Assembly (NCBI GenBank): GCA_019116705.1
Contig: DXBF01000046.1
Span: 1 to 35,286, forward strand
Reading direction: 5' to 3'
Origin: Candidatus Gemmiger avistercoris
Lineage (GTDB): Bacteria > Bacillota > Clostridia > Oscillospirales > Ruminococcaceae
Length of the DNA: 35,286 bases
Numbering within the stretch: the stretch's first letter is position 1; each line of letters starts with the position of its first letter. The translations under genes and the position numbers were made by a program. The notes under the pieces were generated by a model. That model made no database searches and was not told the DNA's origin. It was given only the letters and a program-made list of their open reading frames with translations. Below are positions 21,109 to 29,051 of the stretch, piece after piece.

Positions 21109-22950
21109 TTATTCGACCGTCACGCTCTTGGCCAGGTTGCGGGGTTTATCCACGTCCAGGCCCTTGGCGCAGCTCACATAGTAAGCCAGCAGCTGCAGCG
21201 GGATCACCGCCAGACTGGTGGCAAAATGGGGGTCGGTCTTGGGCACGTAGACGGTGAACCCGGCGGTGTCCTCGATGCTGTAATTGCCGTAGGTGGTCAG
21301 CCCCATGAGGAAGGCGCCGCGGCTCTTGACCTCCACCATATTGGAGACGCTCTTCTCGAACAGGTCCGGCTGGGTCAGGATGCCCACCACCAGCGTGCCG
21401 TTCTCCACCAGGGAGATCGGGCCATGCTTCATCTCCCCCGCCGCGAAAGCTTCGGAGTGGATGTAGCTGATCTCCTTGAATTTCAGGCTGCCTTCCAGCG
21501 CCACGGCGTAGTCCAGCCCGCGGCCGATGAAGAAGGCGTCCCTGGCGCTGGCATACTTGCTGGCGAACCACTGGATGCGTTCTTTATCCTGCAGGATCTT
21601 TTCGATCTTGTCGGGCAGCGCTTCCATCTCCTCGACCAGATGCTCATACTGCCCCTCGGCCAAGGTGCCGCGCACCCGGGCGAACTCGGTGGCCAGCAGG
21701 TAGCAGGCCGCCAGCTGGGTGCTGTACGCCTTGGTGGTCGCCACCGAGATCTCGGGCCCGGCCCAGGTATACATGGTGGCGTCGGCTTCCCGCGCGATGC
21801 TGGAGCCCACCACGTTGACGATGCCGATGGTGCGCACGCCGCGGTCTTTGCACAGGCGCAGCGCCGCCAGCGTGTCGGCGGTCTCGCCGCTCTGGCTGAT
21901 GACGAGCGCCAGGGAACCGGGTTCCAGCACCGGGTCCCGGTAGCGGAACTCGCTGGCCACATCCACCTCCACCGGCAGGCGGGCCAGACTCTCAAAGACA
22001 TAGCGGGCCGCCATACCCACATGGTAGGCCGAACCGCAGCCGATGATGTAGACGCGGCGCACGGCCCGGATGGTCTCCTCGTCCAGTTCCAGTTCGGAAA
22101 GGTCGATCTTGCCGTCCTTCAGCCGGGGGGAGATGGTGTCCCGCACCGCGGCAGGCTGCTCGTGGATCTCCTTCATCATGAAATGCTCGTAGCCGCCCTT
22201 TTCGGCTGCTTCGGCGTCCCATTCGATGGTGGCAGCCTCATGGGCGATGGGTTCCTTGTCGATATTGAAAAACTCAATGGAGTCCGCCGTCAGCCGCGCG
22301 ATCTCCAGATTGCCGATATAATACACCGTGCGGGTGTAGCGCAGCAGCGCGGGCACGTCGGAGGCGATGATAGAGCCGTTGTCGCACCGGCCCACGATCA
22401 GCGGGCTGTCCTTGCGCACGGCGTACACAGTGCCGGGCTGGTCGGCAAAAAGGATGCCCAGCGCGTAGGAGCCCCGCACATGGAGCATCATGCGGGAGAT
22501 GGCGTCCAGCGCATCCCCGGCCGATTCACCGGTGTAGTAGTAGTCCAGCAGCTGGGCCACGACCTCGGTGTCGGTCTGGGAAACGAAGGTGTAACCGCGG
22601 TTGGTCAGCCGTTCTTTGACCTCGAGGTAGTTTTCGATGATGCCGTTGTGCACCACCGCGATCTTCTGGTCGCGGGAATAATGGGGATGCGCGTTGACCA
22701 CCGAGGGTTCCCCGTGGGTCGCCCAGCGGGTGTGCCCGATGCCGCAGTCCCCCGGCACCGCCTTGCCGCCGTCGGTCATCTCGCTGAGTACTTTAAGGCG
22801 GCCTTTGGCTTTGACGACCTCGATCTTGCCCGCCGCGTTCTGCACGGCCAGGCCGGCCGAATCATAACCGCGGTACTCAAGTTTGGCCAGGCCGTCCAGC
22901 AGGATCGGCGCCGCCTGTACGTTGCCTGTAAAGCCTACGATTCCACACAT
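21109..22950 (-). CDS. glmS: Glutamine–fructose-6-phosphate aminotransferase (isomerising)
   Basis: GlmS makes glucosamine 6-phosphate from fructose 6-phosphate and glutamine, the entry to UDP-GlcNAc and the cell wall. The 613-residue protein starts MCGIVGFTGN, so Cys2 is the N-terminal nucleophile of the glutaminase domain after Met removal. GHTRWATHGEPS, VHNGIIENY and RGSYALGI follow. Two SIS isomerase domains come after, with SQSGETADTLAALR, TKAYSTQLAA, SEAFAAGEMKHGPISL and the conserved C-terminal KSVTVE. The ATG at 22950 has AGGAGG; an upstream in-frame ATG would add 16 residues before the required Cys and is rejected. It has its own promoter and terminator. Confidence 0.98.
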   Translation of the reverse strand: MCGIVGFTGNVQAAPILLDGLAKLEYRGYDSAGLAVQNAAGKIEVVKAKGRLKVLSEMTDGGKAVPGDCGIGHTRWATHGEPSVVNAHPHYSRDQKIAVVHNGIIENYLEVKERLTNRGYTFVSQTDTEVVAQLLDYYYTGESAGDALDAISRMMLHVRGSYALGILFADQPGTVYAVRKDSPLIVGRCDNGSIIASDVPALLRYTRTVYYIGNLEIARLTADSIEFFNIDKEPIAHEAATIEWDAEAAEKGGYEHFMMKEIHEQPAAVRDTISPRLKDGKIDLSELELDEETIRAVRRVYIIGCGSAYHVGMAARYVFESLARLPVEVDVASEFRYRDPVLEPGSLALVISQSGETADTLAALRLCKDRGVRTIGIVNVVGSSIAREADATMYTWAGPEISVATTKAYSTQLAACYLLATEFARVRGTLAEGQYEHLVEEMEALPDKIEKILQDKERIQWFASKYASARDAFFIGRGLDYAVALEGSLKFKEISYIHSEAFAAGEMKHGPISLVENGTLVVGILTQPDLFEKSVSNMVEVKSRGAFLMGLTTYGNYSIEDTAGFTVYVPKTDPHFATSLAVIPLQLLAYYVSCAKGLDVDKPRNLAKSVTVE

Positions 22951-23054
22951 TGGTATATCCTCCTGTTTTAAGCGCGCAGGTGAAAGTCGGGCGAGCACGG
23001 CCCCTGGAGCGGGCCGGGGTTCTCTTTTGTACGTCCGGGGTGCGGACCTATGCT
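22951..23054 (-). promoter_or_regulatory. Structured leader of glmS
   Basis: The ~100-base leader has two small hairpins: GTCCG/CGGAC (23033–23047) and CGGCCC/GGGCCG (22998–23016). The conserved core of the glmS ribozyme is not present, and the leader is too short for that RNA. Any control of glmS here would have to use another mechanism. Confidence 0.4.
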
Positions 23055-23060
23055 CTTACC

Positions 23061-23089
23061 AGTATATTCGTTTTCCCGCCAAATGTCTA
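23061..23089 (-). promoter_or_regulatory. Sigma-A promoter of glmS
   Basis: On the minus strand TAGACA (23089–23084), 17 bases, then TATACT (23066–23061). The start would be near 23054. Confidence 0.65.
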
Positions 23090-23099
23090 CCCTGCGCCA

Positions 23100-23197
23100 A
23101 AGAAAAGCGGGCGGCTGTCAAGGGCAACAGCCGCCCGGCCTGCGCATTCTCCTTTTCCAGCCTCTTACACCAAAGGGCTTTTCAAGTTCTTGCGCAT
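23100..23197 (-). ncRNA. Candidate small RNA of about 95 nt between srtB and glmS
   Basis: A promoter-like pair (TTGTCG–17–TATGAT, 23231–23203) points leftward. A strong terminator hairpin lies about 70–90 bases downstream (23136–23109). The stretch between holds no convincing protein gene. The RNA would contain CAAG/CUUG and AGCC/GGCU short helices and two copies of AUGCGCA, one at each end of the unstructured part. It matches none of the common RNAs I know (6S, SRP, tmRNA, RNase P). The alternative is that the hairpin simply ends the sortase transcript. Confidence 0.4.
23103..23136 (-). terminator. Strong intrinsic terminator upstream of the glmS promoter
   Basis: GGGCGGCTGT (23109–23118) and ACAGCCGCCC (23127–23136) form a perfect 10-bp stem. 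On the minus strand the tail is GCTTTTCTTT. It ends leftward transcription from srtB and/or the candidate small RNA. Confidence 0.8.
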
Positions 23198-23202
23198 TTG
23201 CA

Positions 23203-23231
23203 ATCATACCACACTTTTGGAAGAACGACAA
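23203..23231 (-). promoter_or_regulatory. Leftward promoter inside the srtB–glmS gap
   Basis: On the minus strand TTGTCG (23231–23226), 17 bases, then TATGAT (23208–23203), preceded by TGG as an extended -10. It is downstream of srtB and is followed by no gene before the terminator at 23136–23103. Confidence 0.5.
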
Positions 23232-23310
23232 GTATCCCCGCCTGTGGAAAGCCGGATTCCGAACTTTTACAGAACAATGAAAGGAATCTTGCCGTGAAAA
23301 CCTTCCTTTA

Positions 23311-24231
23311 TTAAGAATCCACCCGCCGGGCCACGACCACATAGCGGCCGTTGTCGCTGGAATATTCGCAGGTGGAAAGGGTCAGCAGCTGTTCGCCGTA
23401 GACGGGGCGGATGCCTGTGTCCACATCGCTGCGGGAGATGACCTCCTCCACATAGGTATCGTAGGTCTCCTCGTCCATATCCACATACTGGTTGTAGACG
23501 AAGCTGGTATCCGCCGCCACGTCGATGCTGAATGCCGCGAACACCTCATAGGTCCCGTCGCCGTAGACGGTGTCGAACTGGACATAGGGGTGCTGCTGAT
23601 AGTAACCCGCCTCTTTGTAGCCGGTCAGGCAGCCGAAGATGGTGCCGGTCTTCATATTATGGCCGTAGATGACAAGGTTCTCGCTCTGGTCATTGGCGCC
23701 CAGCGTGGTCTTTTCGTCCAGATAGGGCACGCCGTAAACGCTGTATTCCTTGTTGAAGTCATGGCGCAGGTAGAAATCCTTGTTGTTGGGCGCATACATG
23801 ACCGGGAAATCCAGTTTGGTGTCTTCAATGGAGATCCAGCCGATAAAATCGCTGTTCTGGTCCCGCAGGGCGGCGAACTTGGCGCTGTTGGTCTCCTCCC
23901 CGTCCGCCGCCGGAGCGTCGGATACAATGAGAGATTCCAGCGCGGCAAACTCGCTTTCGCTCCGGCGGTCATCAAAATACCGCTTGAGCAGCAGGCCGCC
24001 GCTGACGAGAAAAACCGCCAGACAGACCAGTATGGCCACATTATAGAAAATATCTGCCTTGCCCTTTTTGCGTTTCTTTTTCGGTTCAGGGCCCGGCGTT
24101 TCTGCCGCAGCGTCCGTTCCTTCCGTTCTTTCTTCCTGTTCTTCGGGTATTTCCGGCTCTGCCGGAGGCTGCGGCGCCGCCGGGGCCGGACGCTGGTAAT
24201 ACGGCGTATCGCTGCGATGGATCTTAGCCAT
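23311..24231 (-). CDS. srtB: Class B sortase
   Basis: A membrane transpeptidase that joins surface proteins to the wall or to each other. The 306 residues start at ATG 24231 (MAKIHRSD) with AAGGTGG upstream; a longer in-frame start overlaps the promoter. Residues 1–58 are a long cytoplasmic stretch rich in Pro, Glu and Lys, ending PKKKRKKGK. A membrane helix follows (61–83), then the sortase fold. It has DFIGWISIEDTKLDFPV, the catalytic H191 in YGHNM, C288 in TLSTCEY and R296 in NGRYVVVARRV. The GWI and LDFPV features and the spacing mark class B. No obvious sorting-signal substrate gene lies in the window, so this is probably a housekeeping copy. Confidence 0.95.
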   Translation of the reverse strand: MAKIHRSDTPYYQRPAPAAPQPPAEPEIPEEQEERTEGTDAAAETPGPEPKKKRKKGKADIFYNVAILVCLAVFLVSGGLLLKRYFDDRRSESEFAALESLIVSDAPAADGEETNSAKFAALRDQNSDFIGWISIEDTKLDFPVMYAPNNKDFYLRHDFNKEYSVYGVPYLDEKTTLGANDQSENLVIYGHNMKTGTIFGCLTGYKEAGYYQQHPYVQFDTVYGDGTYEVFAAFSIDVAADTSFVYNQYVDMDEETYDTYVEEVISRSDVDTGIRPVYGEQLLTLSTCEYSSDNGRYVVVARRVDS

Positions 24232-24262
24232 AGGATCATGCCACCTTATCAAATTTGTCTCT

Positions 24263-24291
24263 ACTATACGCCACTCCGGCGCAAATTGCAA
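24263..24291 (-). promoter_or_regulatory. Sigma-A promoter of srtB
   Basis: On the minus strand TTGCAA (24291–24286), 17 bases, then TATAGT (24268–24263). The start would be near 24256, a leader of about 25 bases. The -35 abuts the T-tract of the pheT terminator. Confidence 0.7.
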
Positions 24292-24292
24292 G

Positions 24293-24325
24293 AAAAACCG
24301 CTGTACACAGAGCGGTGCACAGCGG
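24293..24325 (-). terminator. Intrinsic terminator of pheST
   Basis: On the minus strand CCGCTGTGCA, an 8-base loop and TGTACAGCGG form a 10-bp stem with one G·U pair. TTTTT follows (24297–24293). It begins about 15 bases after the pheT stop. Confidence 0.85.
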
Positions 24326-24340
24326 CTGCGGGCACAGGGA

Positions 24341-26764
24341 TCACTCGCGGATCTCTACGCCCAGCTTGAATTTGAGGTTGCCGAGGATCTTCTTGATGAA
24401 GCGGTCCACTTCCTCGGCGGCAAAGGCCTTGTCGCCGGGCTGGAAGTACAGGCTGAAGGCCATGCTCTTCTTGCCCGCGCCCAGTTTTTCGCCGCGGTAA
24501 ATGTCGAACAGCTCCACGCGGGTCAGCTGCTTGCAGGCACGCTGCATCTCGGCCACCAGCGCGCCGCACTCGGCGGATTCCGGCACCACCAGCGCCAGGT
24601 CGCGCTGGACCGGCGGCAGTTCGGGGATGGGCGTATAGTGCAGCGCCTTGGGGGCCAGGGCATACAGCCGGGGCCAGTCGATCTCGCCCAGGTAGATGTT
24701 CTGGTTGCTGCGGCTGTCCTTGGGCAGCTTGAGTTCGGCCGTCACATCGTTGGCCAGCTTGCCGAAAACACCCACGCGCTCGCCCGCGCAGCAGATATAC
24801 GCCGCGATCCCGGGGTGCAGCCAGGGCACGCCGGCGGCGCGTTCCACCGCCAGTTCCAGCCCGAAGGCGGCGCACAGCGCTTCCACTGCGCCCTTGACGG
24901 CAAAGAAATCCTCCCCGCTGCCCCAGGCGGCAAAGCCCAGATGCAGGCGCTCTTCCGGCAGTTCGGTGACCGGCTGCTGCTTGGGGATGTAGATGTTGGA
25001 CAGCTCGAACAGGCGGCCTTCGGCGTTGCCCTTCTTGAGGTTGTCCACCACCACATTGAGCAGCGAGGGCGCCAGCAGCGGGCGCATGATGGTCAGATTG
25101 GAGGAGATGGGGTTGAGGATGCGGATGACATTGCGTTCCGGCGCGCCGGCGGCAATATGCAGCATGTCCAGATCGGCGTCGGCATAGAAAGCCAGCGTTT
25201 CGGCCTCATAGAAGCCCTGGGCGCACATGGCGCGCTTGGCCTTGGCACGGGCGCGCTGCACCGCCGTCAGCCCGCCGCTGGTGACCTGGGCCGCCTTGAG
25301 GAAGGTGGGCATGATATGCTCGTAGCCGTACTCACGGATCACTTCCTCTGCCAGATCGGGCTCGCCGATCTCGATATCCTCGCGCCAGCGGGGGGCAGTG
25401 ACCTGCATCGTATCGCCGTCCGCTTCCAGAGCGACGTCAAACTGCAGACGGCGCAAAATATCCAGCACCGCTTCAGCGGGCACCGTGATGCCCAGGATGG
25501 CGTTGATGCCGCTGAGGGTGGCCGTGAACTGCTTGCCCACCCGCGGGGCGCCGGCGGAGCAGTCGAAATGGCTGGCGGTCACTTCGCCGCAGCCCAGTTC
25601 CTGGATCAGATGCAGGGCGCGGGCCATGCCCAGTTCGGTGGTATACTCCGAGATGCCTTTTTCATAGTGGCTGGAAGCGTCGGTATTCTGGCCCAGGCCG
25701 CGGGCCGTCTTGCGGACATTGTCCCGGGCAAACTTGGCGGATTCGAACAGCAGCTGGGTGGTCTTGTCGGTGATCTCGCTGTTCAGGCCGCCCATGACGC
25801 CCGCCAGCGCCACCGGCTTGCTGCCGTCGCAGATGACCAGATTGTTGGGAGTCAGGCTGAATTCCTTACCGTCCAGCGTCGTGATCTGCTCGCCCTCTTT
25901 TGCGCGGCGCACGATGATCTGGCAGCTTTCCAGCGTGTCCATATCAAAGGCGTGCATGGGCTGGCCGATCTCCAGCATGACATAGTTGGTGATGTCCACC
26001 ACGTTGGAGATGCTGCGCAGGCCGCACAGCGCCAGACGGCGGCGCATCCAGCGGGGCGAAGGGCCGGGGGTGATGTTGCGCACATAGTGCCCGATGTAGC
26101 GCGGGCAGAGGTCCGGCGCTTCCACCGCGATGGAAAGGCGCGGGTCGGTGGCGTCGGACTCGGTGTAGTCGGCGGCAGGCATCTGCAGGGGCTTGCCCAG
26201 CACGGCGGCCACCTCCCGCGCGATGCCCAGCACGCTCTGGCAGTCGGCGCGGTTGGCCGTGATGGAGATATCGAAGATGTAGTCATCCAGCCCCACCACC
26301 TGCTGGATGGGGGTGCCGGGGACGGTGTCCTTGGGCAGATCCAGCAGGCCGTAGACTTCGGAACCGGGATACAGGTCTTCATTGAGGCCCAGTTCCTCGC
26401 CGGAGCAGAGCATACCGTTGGATTCCACGCCCATCAGGGGCTTGGCCTTGATCCTGACCCCTCCGGGCAGGGTGGCGCCGTCCAGCGCCGCGGGGGTGTG
26501 CATGCCCGCGTAGACGTTGGGCGCGCCGGTGGAGATCTGGATCGCATGGCCGTAGTCGCCGCAGTCCACCTTGCAGATATGCAGATGGGTGCCCTCCTGG
26601 GGGACGCACTCGGTCACAACGCCCACCACGACTTTGTCGATCCCGGCGGACAGGTCGATCAGTTCCTCCACCTCAAAGCCGCAGCCGAACAGTTTGGCTT
26701 CCAGTTCCTGGGCGGTGACGTCGATCTCCACGTATTGTTTCAACCAGCTGAATGGTACTTTCAT
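24341..26764 (-). CDS. pheT: Phenylalanine–tRNA ligase beta subunit
   Basis: The large subunit of the alpha2-beta2 enzyme that charges tRNA-Phe. The 807 residues show the standard order. The start is MKVPFSWLKQYVEIDVTA. An EMAP-like tRNA-binding domain follows (about 40–150). The B3/B4 editing region contains RWMRRRLALCGLRSISNVVDITNYVM and GQPMHAFD. The B5 domain is next, then the catalytic-like core with YGYEHIMPTF. The C-terminal anticodon-binding (FDX-ACB) domain ends the protein (YTPIPELPPVQRDLALVVP and KSMAFSLYFQPGDKAF). The ATG at 26764 follows the pheS stop by 16 bases, with GGGGGAAG as the ribosome site, so the two subunits are made from one transcript. Confidence 0.98.
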   Translation of the reverse strand: MKVPFSWLKQYVEIDVTAQELEAKLFGCGFEVEELIDLSAGIDKVVVGVVTECVPQEGTHLHICKVDCGDYGHAIQISTGAPNVYAGMHTPAALDGATLPGGVRIKAKPLMGVESNGMLCSGEELGLNEDLYPGSEVYGLLDLPKDTVPGTPIQQVVGLDDYIFDISITANRADCQSVLGIAREVAAVLGKPLQMPAADYTESDATDPRLSIAVEAPDLCPRYIGHYVRNITPGPSPRWMRRRLALCGLRSISNVVDITNYVMLEIGQPMHAFDMDTLESCQIIVRRAKEGEQITTLDGKEFSLTPNNLVICDGSKPVALAGVMGGLNSEITDKTTQLLFESAKFARDNVRKTARGLGQNTDASSHYEKGISEYTTELGMARALHLIQELGCGEVTASHFDCSAGAPRVGKQFTATLSGINAILGITVPAEAVLDILRRLQFDVALEADGDTMQVTAPRWREDIEIGEPDLAEEVIREYGYEHIMPTFLKAAQVTSGGLTAVQRARAKAKRAMCAQGFYEAETLAFYADADLDMLHIAAGAPERNVIRILNPISSNLTIMRPLLAPSLLNVVVDNLKKGNAEGRLFELSNIYIPKQQPVTELPEERLHLGFAAWGSGEDFFAVKGAVEALCAAFGLELAVERAAGVPWLHPGIAAYICCAGERVGVFGKLANDVTAELKLPKDSRSNQNIYLGEIDWPRLYALAPKALHYTPIPELPPVQRDLALVVPESAECGALVAEMQRACKQLTRVELFDIYRGEKLGAGKKSMAFSLYFQPGDKAFAAEEVDRFIKKILGNLKFKLGVEIRE

Positions 26765-26780
26765 TCCAGACTTCCCCCTC

Positions 26781-27803
26781 TCAATCCTCGAACTGCTTCA
26801 GGAACCGCAGGTCGTTCTCAAACATCAGGCCGATGTTGTTGATGCCGTATTTCAGCATGGCGATGCGCTCGATGCCGATGCCGAAGGCAAGGCCGGAATA
26901 GACCTTCGGGTCGATGCCGCAGTTTGCCAGCACGTTATGATGCACGATGCCGCCGCCGAGGACTTCGATCCAGCCGGTGTGCTTGCACAGCGGGCAGCCC
27001 TTGCCGCCGCATTCAAAACAGGAAACGTCCACCTCCACGCTGGGCTCGGTGAAGGGGAAGTAGGACGGGCGCAGGCGGGTCTTGACGCCCTCGCCGAAAA
27101 GGGCCTGCACGAACTCGTCCAGCATGCCCTGCAGGTCGCACAGGGTGATGCCCTTGTCCACCACCAGACCCTCCATCTGGTGGAACATGGGGCTGTGGGT
27201 GGCGTCGGAGTCCGAACGGAACACACGGCCGGGCACCAGCACCTTGATGGGAGGCTTTTCGCTGTCCATGACGCGGATCTGCCCGGGGCTGGTGTGGGTG
27301 CGCAGCACGATGTCCTCGGCCACATAGAACGTATCCTGCATATCGCGGGCCGGGTGGTTCTTCGGCACGTTCAGCCGGGTGAAGTTGTGGTCGTCATCCT
27401 CGATCTCAGGGCCTTCGTAGATCTCAAACCCCATGCCGGAGAACACGTCCACGATCTCGTTCTTGACGAGGGTGATGGGATGCAGGCTGCCGTTGGGCCG
27501 CTTTTGGGCGGGCAGCGTGATGTCCACCGTTTCGGCGGCGTTGCGGGCCGCCAGGGCGGCGCGCTCCACCTGGGCCGACAGGGCCTGGTACTGCGCCTCG
27601 GCCCAGTTCTTGAACTCGTTGATGGTCTTGCCCACCGCCGGACGCTCCTCCTTGGGGACGTCGCGCAGGGACTTGGTCAGCCCGGCCACCGCGCCGTTCT
27701 TGCTGAGGAACTGCTGCCAGAAGGCCGACAGTTCCGCCTCGTTGGTGACGGCTGCGCCCGCCTGTTCAATGGCGGCGCGCAGTTCCTTGATCTTTTCTTC
27801 CAT
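26781..27803 (-). CDS. pheS: Phenylalanine–tRNA ligase alpha subunit
   Basis: The catalytic subunit of phenylalanyl-tRNA synthetase. The start ATG 27803 ([14 protein letters not shown]) is set by AGAGGTGT and by the end of the T-box leader; the open frame continuing upstream runs through that leader and is not coding. The 340 residues have the N-terminal coiled coil, [38 protein letters not shown], the class II motif 2 region [21 protein letters not shown] and the Cys-rich [21 protein letters not shown]. Motif 3 ([16 protein letters not shown]) is near the end. Expression is expected to rise when tRNA-Phe is uncharged. Confidence 0.98.
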   Translation of the reverse strand: MEEKIKELRAAIEQAGAAVTNEAELSAFWQQFLSKNGAVAGLTKSLRDVPKEERPAVGKTINEFKNWAEAQYQALSAQVERAALAARNAAETVDITLPAQKRPNGSLHPITLVKNEIVDVFSGMGFEIYEGPEIEDDDHNFTRLNVPKNHPARDMQDTFYVAEDIVLRTHTSPGQIRVMDSEKPPIKVLVPGRVFRSDSDATHSPMFHQMEGLVVDKGITLCDLQGMLDEFVQALFGEGVKTRLRPSYFPFTEPSVEVDVSCFECGGKGCPLCKHTGWIEVLGGGIVHHNVLANCGIDPKVYSGLAFGIGIERIAMLKYGINNIGLMFENDLRFLKQFED

Positions 27804-28127
27804 AGTACACCTCTGCTCTCGCGGGGCGGGGCAAATAAAAAGGCCCCGTCCCTGGTCATTCAGGGACGAAGCCTTGGTCTTGACAAAACTCCGCGGTACC
27901 ACCCGTGTTCCGCATTTATGCAAATGCGGCGCTCTTTCTTCTGCCGGTAACGGTGCAGGGCCGTTGCGCGCTACTGGGCCGCCGGAGAGGCTGCCGTTGA
28001 CGCGCACCGCTCGGGAGCGAACTTCGGCGCGGGTCCCCTGCAGGCGGCTTTCAGCCGGTGACCGCCCTCTCTGGCCCAAGCGGCCCGCGCGTACTTTCTC
28101 CGTCTATGCGTTTTTTCGATCAATACA
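27804..28127 (-). ncRNA. T-box leader of pheST (tRNA-Phe sensing)
   Basis: The ~320-base leader of pheS. The T-box core GGGTGGTACCGCGG (27904–27891) is followed by the terminator hairpin and T-tract. Near the 5' end, an AGUA-containing strand (around 28090) faces GAAG-UUC after a GCGCGGG/CCCGCGC helix. This is the arrangement of a Stem I specifier loop, with UUC (28021–28019) as the specifier codon for phenylalanine. Uncharged tRNA-Phe would pair with UUC and with the UGG of the T-box and so prevent termination. The codon agrees with the downstream enzyme. Confidence 0.92.
27837..27874 (-). terminator. Regulated terminator of the pheS T-box
   Basis: On the minus strand AGGCTTCGTCCCTG (27874–27861) pairs with CAGGGACGGGGCCT (27854–27841), with two G·U pairs, then TTTTT and ATTT. 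It competes with the T-box antiterminator. Confidence 0.9.
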
Positions 28128-28133
28128 ACTAGT

Positions 28134-28162
28134 AGTATAGCCAGCGCGGCAGGATTTGTCAA
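28134..28162 (-). promoter_or_regulatory. Sigma-A promoter of pheST
   Basis: On the minus strand a perfect TTGACA (28162–28157), 17 bases, then TATACT (28139–28134). The start near 28127 fits the T-box 5' end. Confidence 0.85.
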
Positions 28163-28176
28163 GGGCGCGCCCGCAC

Positions 28177-28204
28177 AAAAAAGGAGAGGGCCGCAGCCCT
28201 CCCC
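28177..28204 (-). terminator. Intrinsic terminator of the BI-1 gene
   Basis: On the minus strand GGGGAGGGC, loop TGCG and GCCCTCTCC form a 9-bp stem with one G·U pair, then TTTTTT (28182–28177). It lies between the gene's stop at 28223 and the pheST promoter. Confidence 0.85.
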
Positions 28205-28222
28205 CTCTGTTTTGTCGCCGGT

Positions 28223-28939
28223 TCAGTCGTTATGGCGGCCGAGCATGCGCACGATATACAGGAAGATGTTGATGAAATCGAGGTACAGGTTCAGCGCGCC
28301 GATGATGGACGCTTTGTGCAGCATGGCCGCATCGCCGCCGAAGTAGGCGTAGTGATGCTTGAGCATCTGGGTGTCATATGCCGTCAGGCCCATGAAGATC
28401 AGCAGGCCCACCGCGCAGAGCAGCAGGTCCATCATGCCGAAACTGACGCCGAACAGGCTGAACAGGCTGCCCACCAGCGAGCAGACCAGCAGCGCGATAA
28501 GGCCGCCCAGCAGCTTGGGGCCCCAGCCGGTCAGATCACGGTGCGTGACCGCGCCGTACACGGCCATGACGCCAAAGTAGACCGCCCCCACCAGGAACGC
28601 CAGCACCAGGGTGCCGAAATCATAGACCAGGAAGATCGTGGAGAGGTTCAGGCCGTTGAGTACGGCATACAGGAAGAACAGGCCGGTGGCCGTGGAAGGC
28701 CGGATCTTGGTGATACGCCCCGACAGGACGAACACCAGCGCCAGTTCGCCGATGATGGTGGCGAAGATCAGGCCGGTGCTGACCAGCGGTACGATCAGCC
28801 CGCTGCGGACGATGCCGATGCCGGTACCGAAGGTGACCAGCAGGCCGGCAAACATCCAGCCGAAGGTCTTGGTCATATATTGACTCAGGGTGCCAAACGG
28901 GCTCTCTGCATAAGAAATATCGTTGTAATCGCGGTACAT
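28223..28939 (-). CDS. Bax inhibitor-1/YccA-family membrane protein
   Basis: A 238-residue inner-membrane protein with seven hydrophobic segments between about residues 25 and 232. Family landmarks are MTKTFGWMFAGLLVTFG, the mid stretch LFFLYAVLNGLNLSTIF, GLTAYDTQMLKHHY and the C-terminal ALNLYLDFINIFLYIVRMLG. Related bacterial proteins such as BsYetJ are pH-sensitive calcium leak channels that rely on paired aspartates near the C-terminus. D195 in AYDTQ and D225 in YLDF (approximate numbering) could fill that role. The physiological function in this host is unknown. The start ATG 28939 has AAAGGGGA upstream. It stands alone, with its own promoter and terminator. Confidence 0.92.
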   Translation of the reverse strand: MYRDYNDISYAESPFGTLSQYMTKTFGWMFAGLLVTFGTGIGIVRSGLIVPLVSTGLIFATIIGELALVFVLSGRITKIRPSTATGLFFLYAVLNGLNLSTIFLVYDFGTLVLAFLVGAVYFGVMAVYGAVTHRDLTGWGPKLLGGLIALLVCSLVGSLFSLFGVSFGMMDLLLCAVGLLIFMGLTAYDTQMLKHHYAYFGGDAAMLHKASIIGALNLYLDFINIFLYIVRMLGRHND

Positions 28940-28941
28940 AG

Positions 28942-28970
28942 TTGATTCCCCTTTCTTAATACGGTATTAT
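28942..28970 (+). promoter_or_regulatory. Rightward promoter of hemW
   Basis: TTGATT (28942–28947), 17 bases, then TATTAT (28965–28970). The start would be near 28977, a leader of about 75 bases. It overlaps the leftward -10 of the BI-1 gene. Confidence 0.55.
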
Positions 28971-28971
28971 A
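28966..28971 (-). promoter_or_regulatory. Leftward -10 box of the BI-1 gene
   Basis: The minus strand reads TATAAT at 28971–28966, 27 bases before the BI-1 ATG. No convincing -35 stands 17 bases upstream. The seven bases TATTATA serve as -10 for both directions. Confidence 0.45.
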
Positions 28972-29051
28972 GCCATAAAAGATGTGAAAACCATCACAAA
29001 ATTATGAAGTACCTGTAAACAGTATGGTACAGAAAAGGAAAAAAGTCAAGC

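Noticed and set aside
18329..21181. Long rightward open frame (about 950 codons) opposite the capD-like and sugar transferase genes
   Set aside because: It is the mirror frame of two well-recognised genes. GC-rich codon use removes stops on the opposite strand. Its translation is His/Gln/Arg-rich and matches no domain.
21019..22971. Rightward open frame of 650 codons opposite glmS
   Set aside because: Mirror of glmS, whose every domain is recognisable.
22951..23100. glmS ribozyme upstream of glmS
   Set aside because: The cleavage-site and core sequences of that RNA are absent, and the distance from promoter to start codon is too short.
23118..23342. Leftward 74-codon open frame in the srtB–glmS gap
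   Set aside because: It overlaps the end of srtB and the terminator stem, lacks a ribosome site and has no recognisable sequence.
24638..26842. Rightward open frame of 734 codons opposite pheT
   Set aside because: Mirror of pheT; no start context and no domain.
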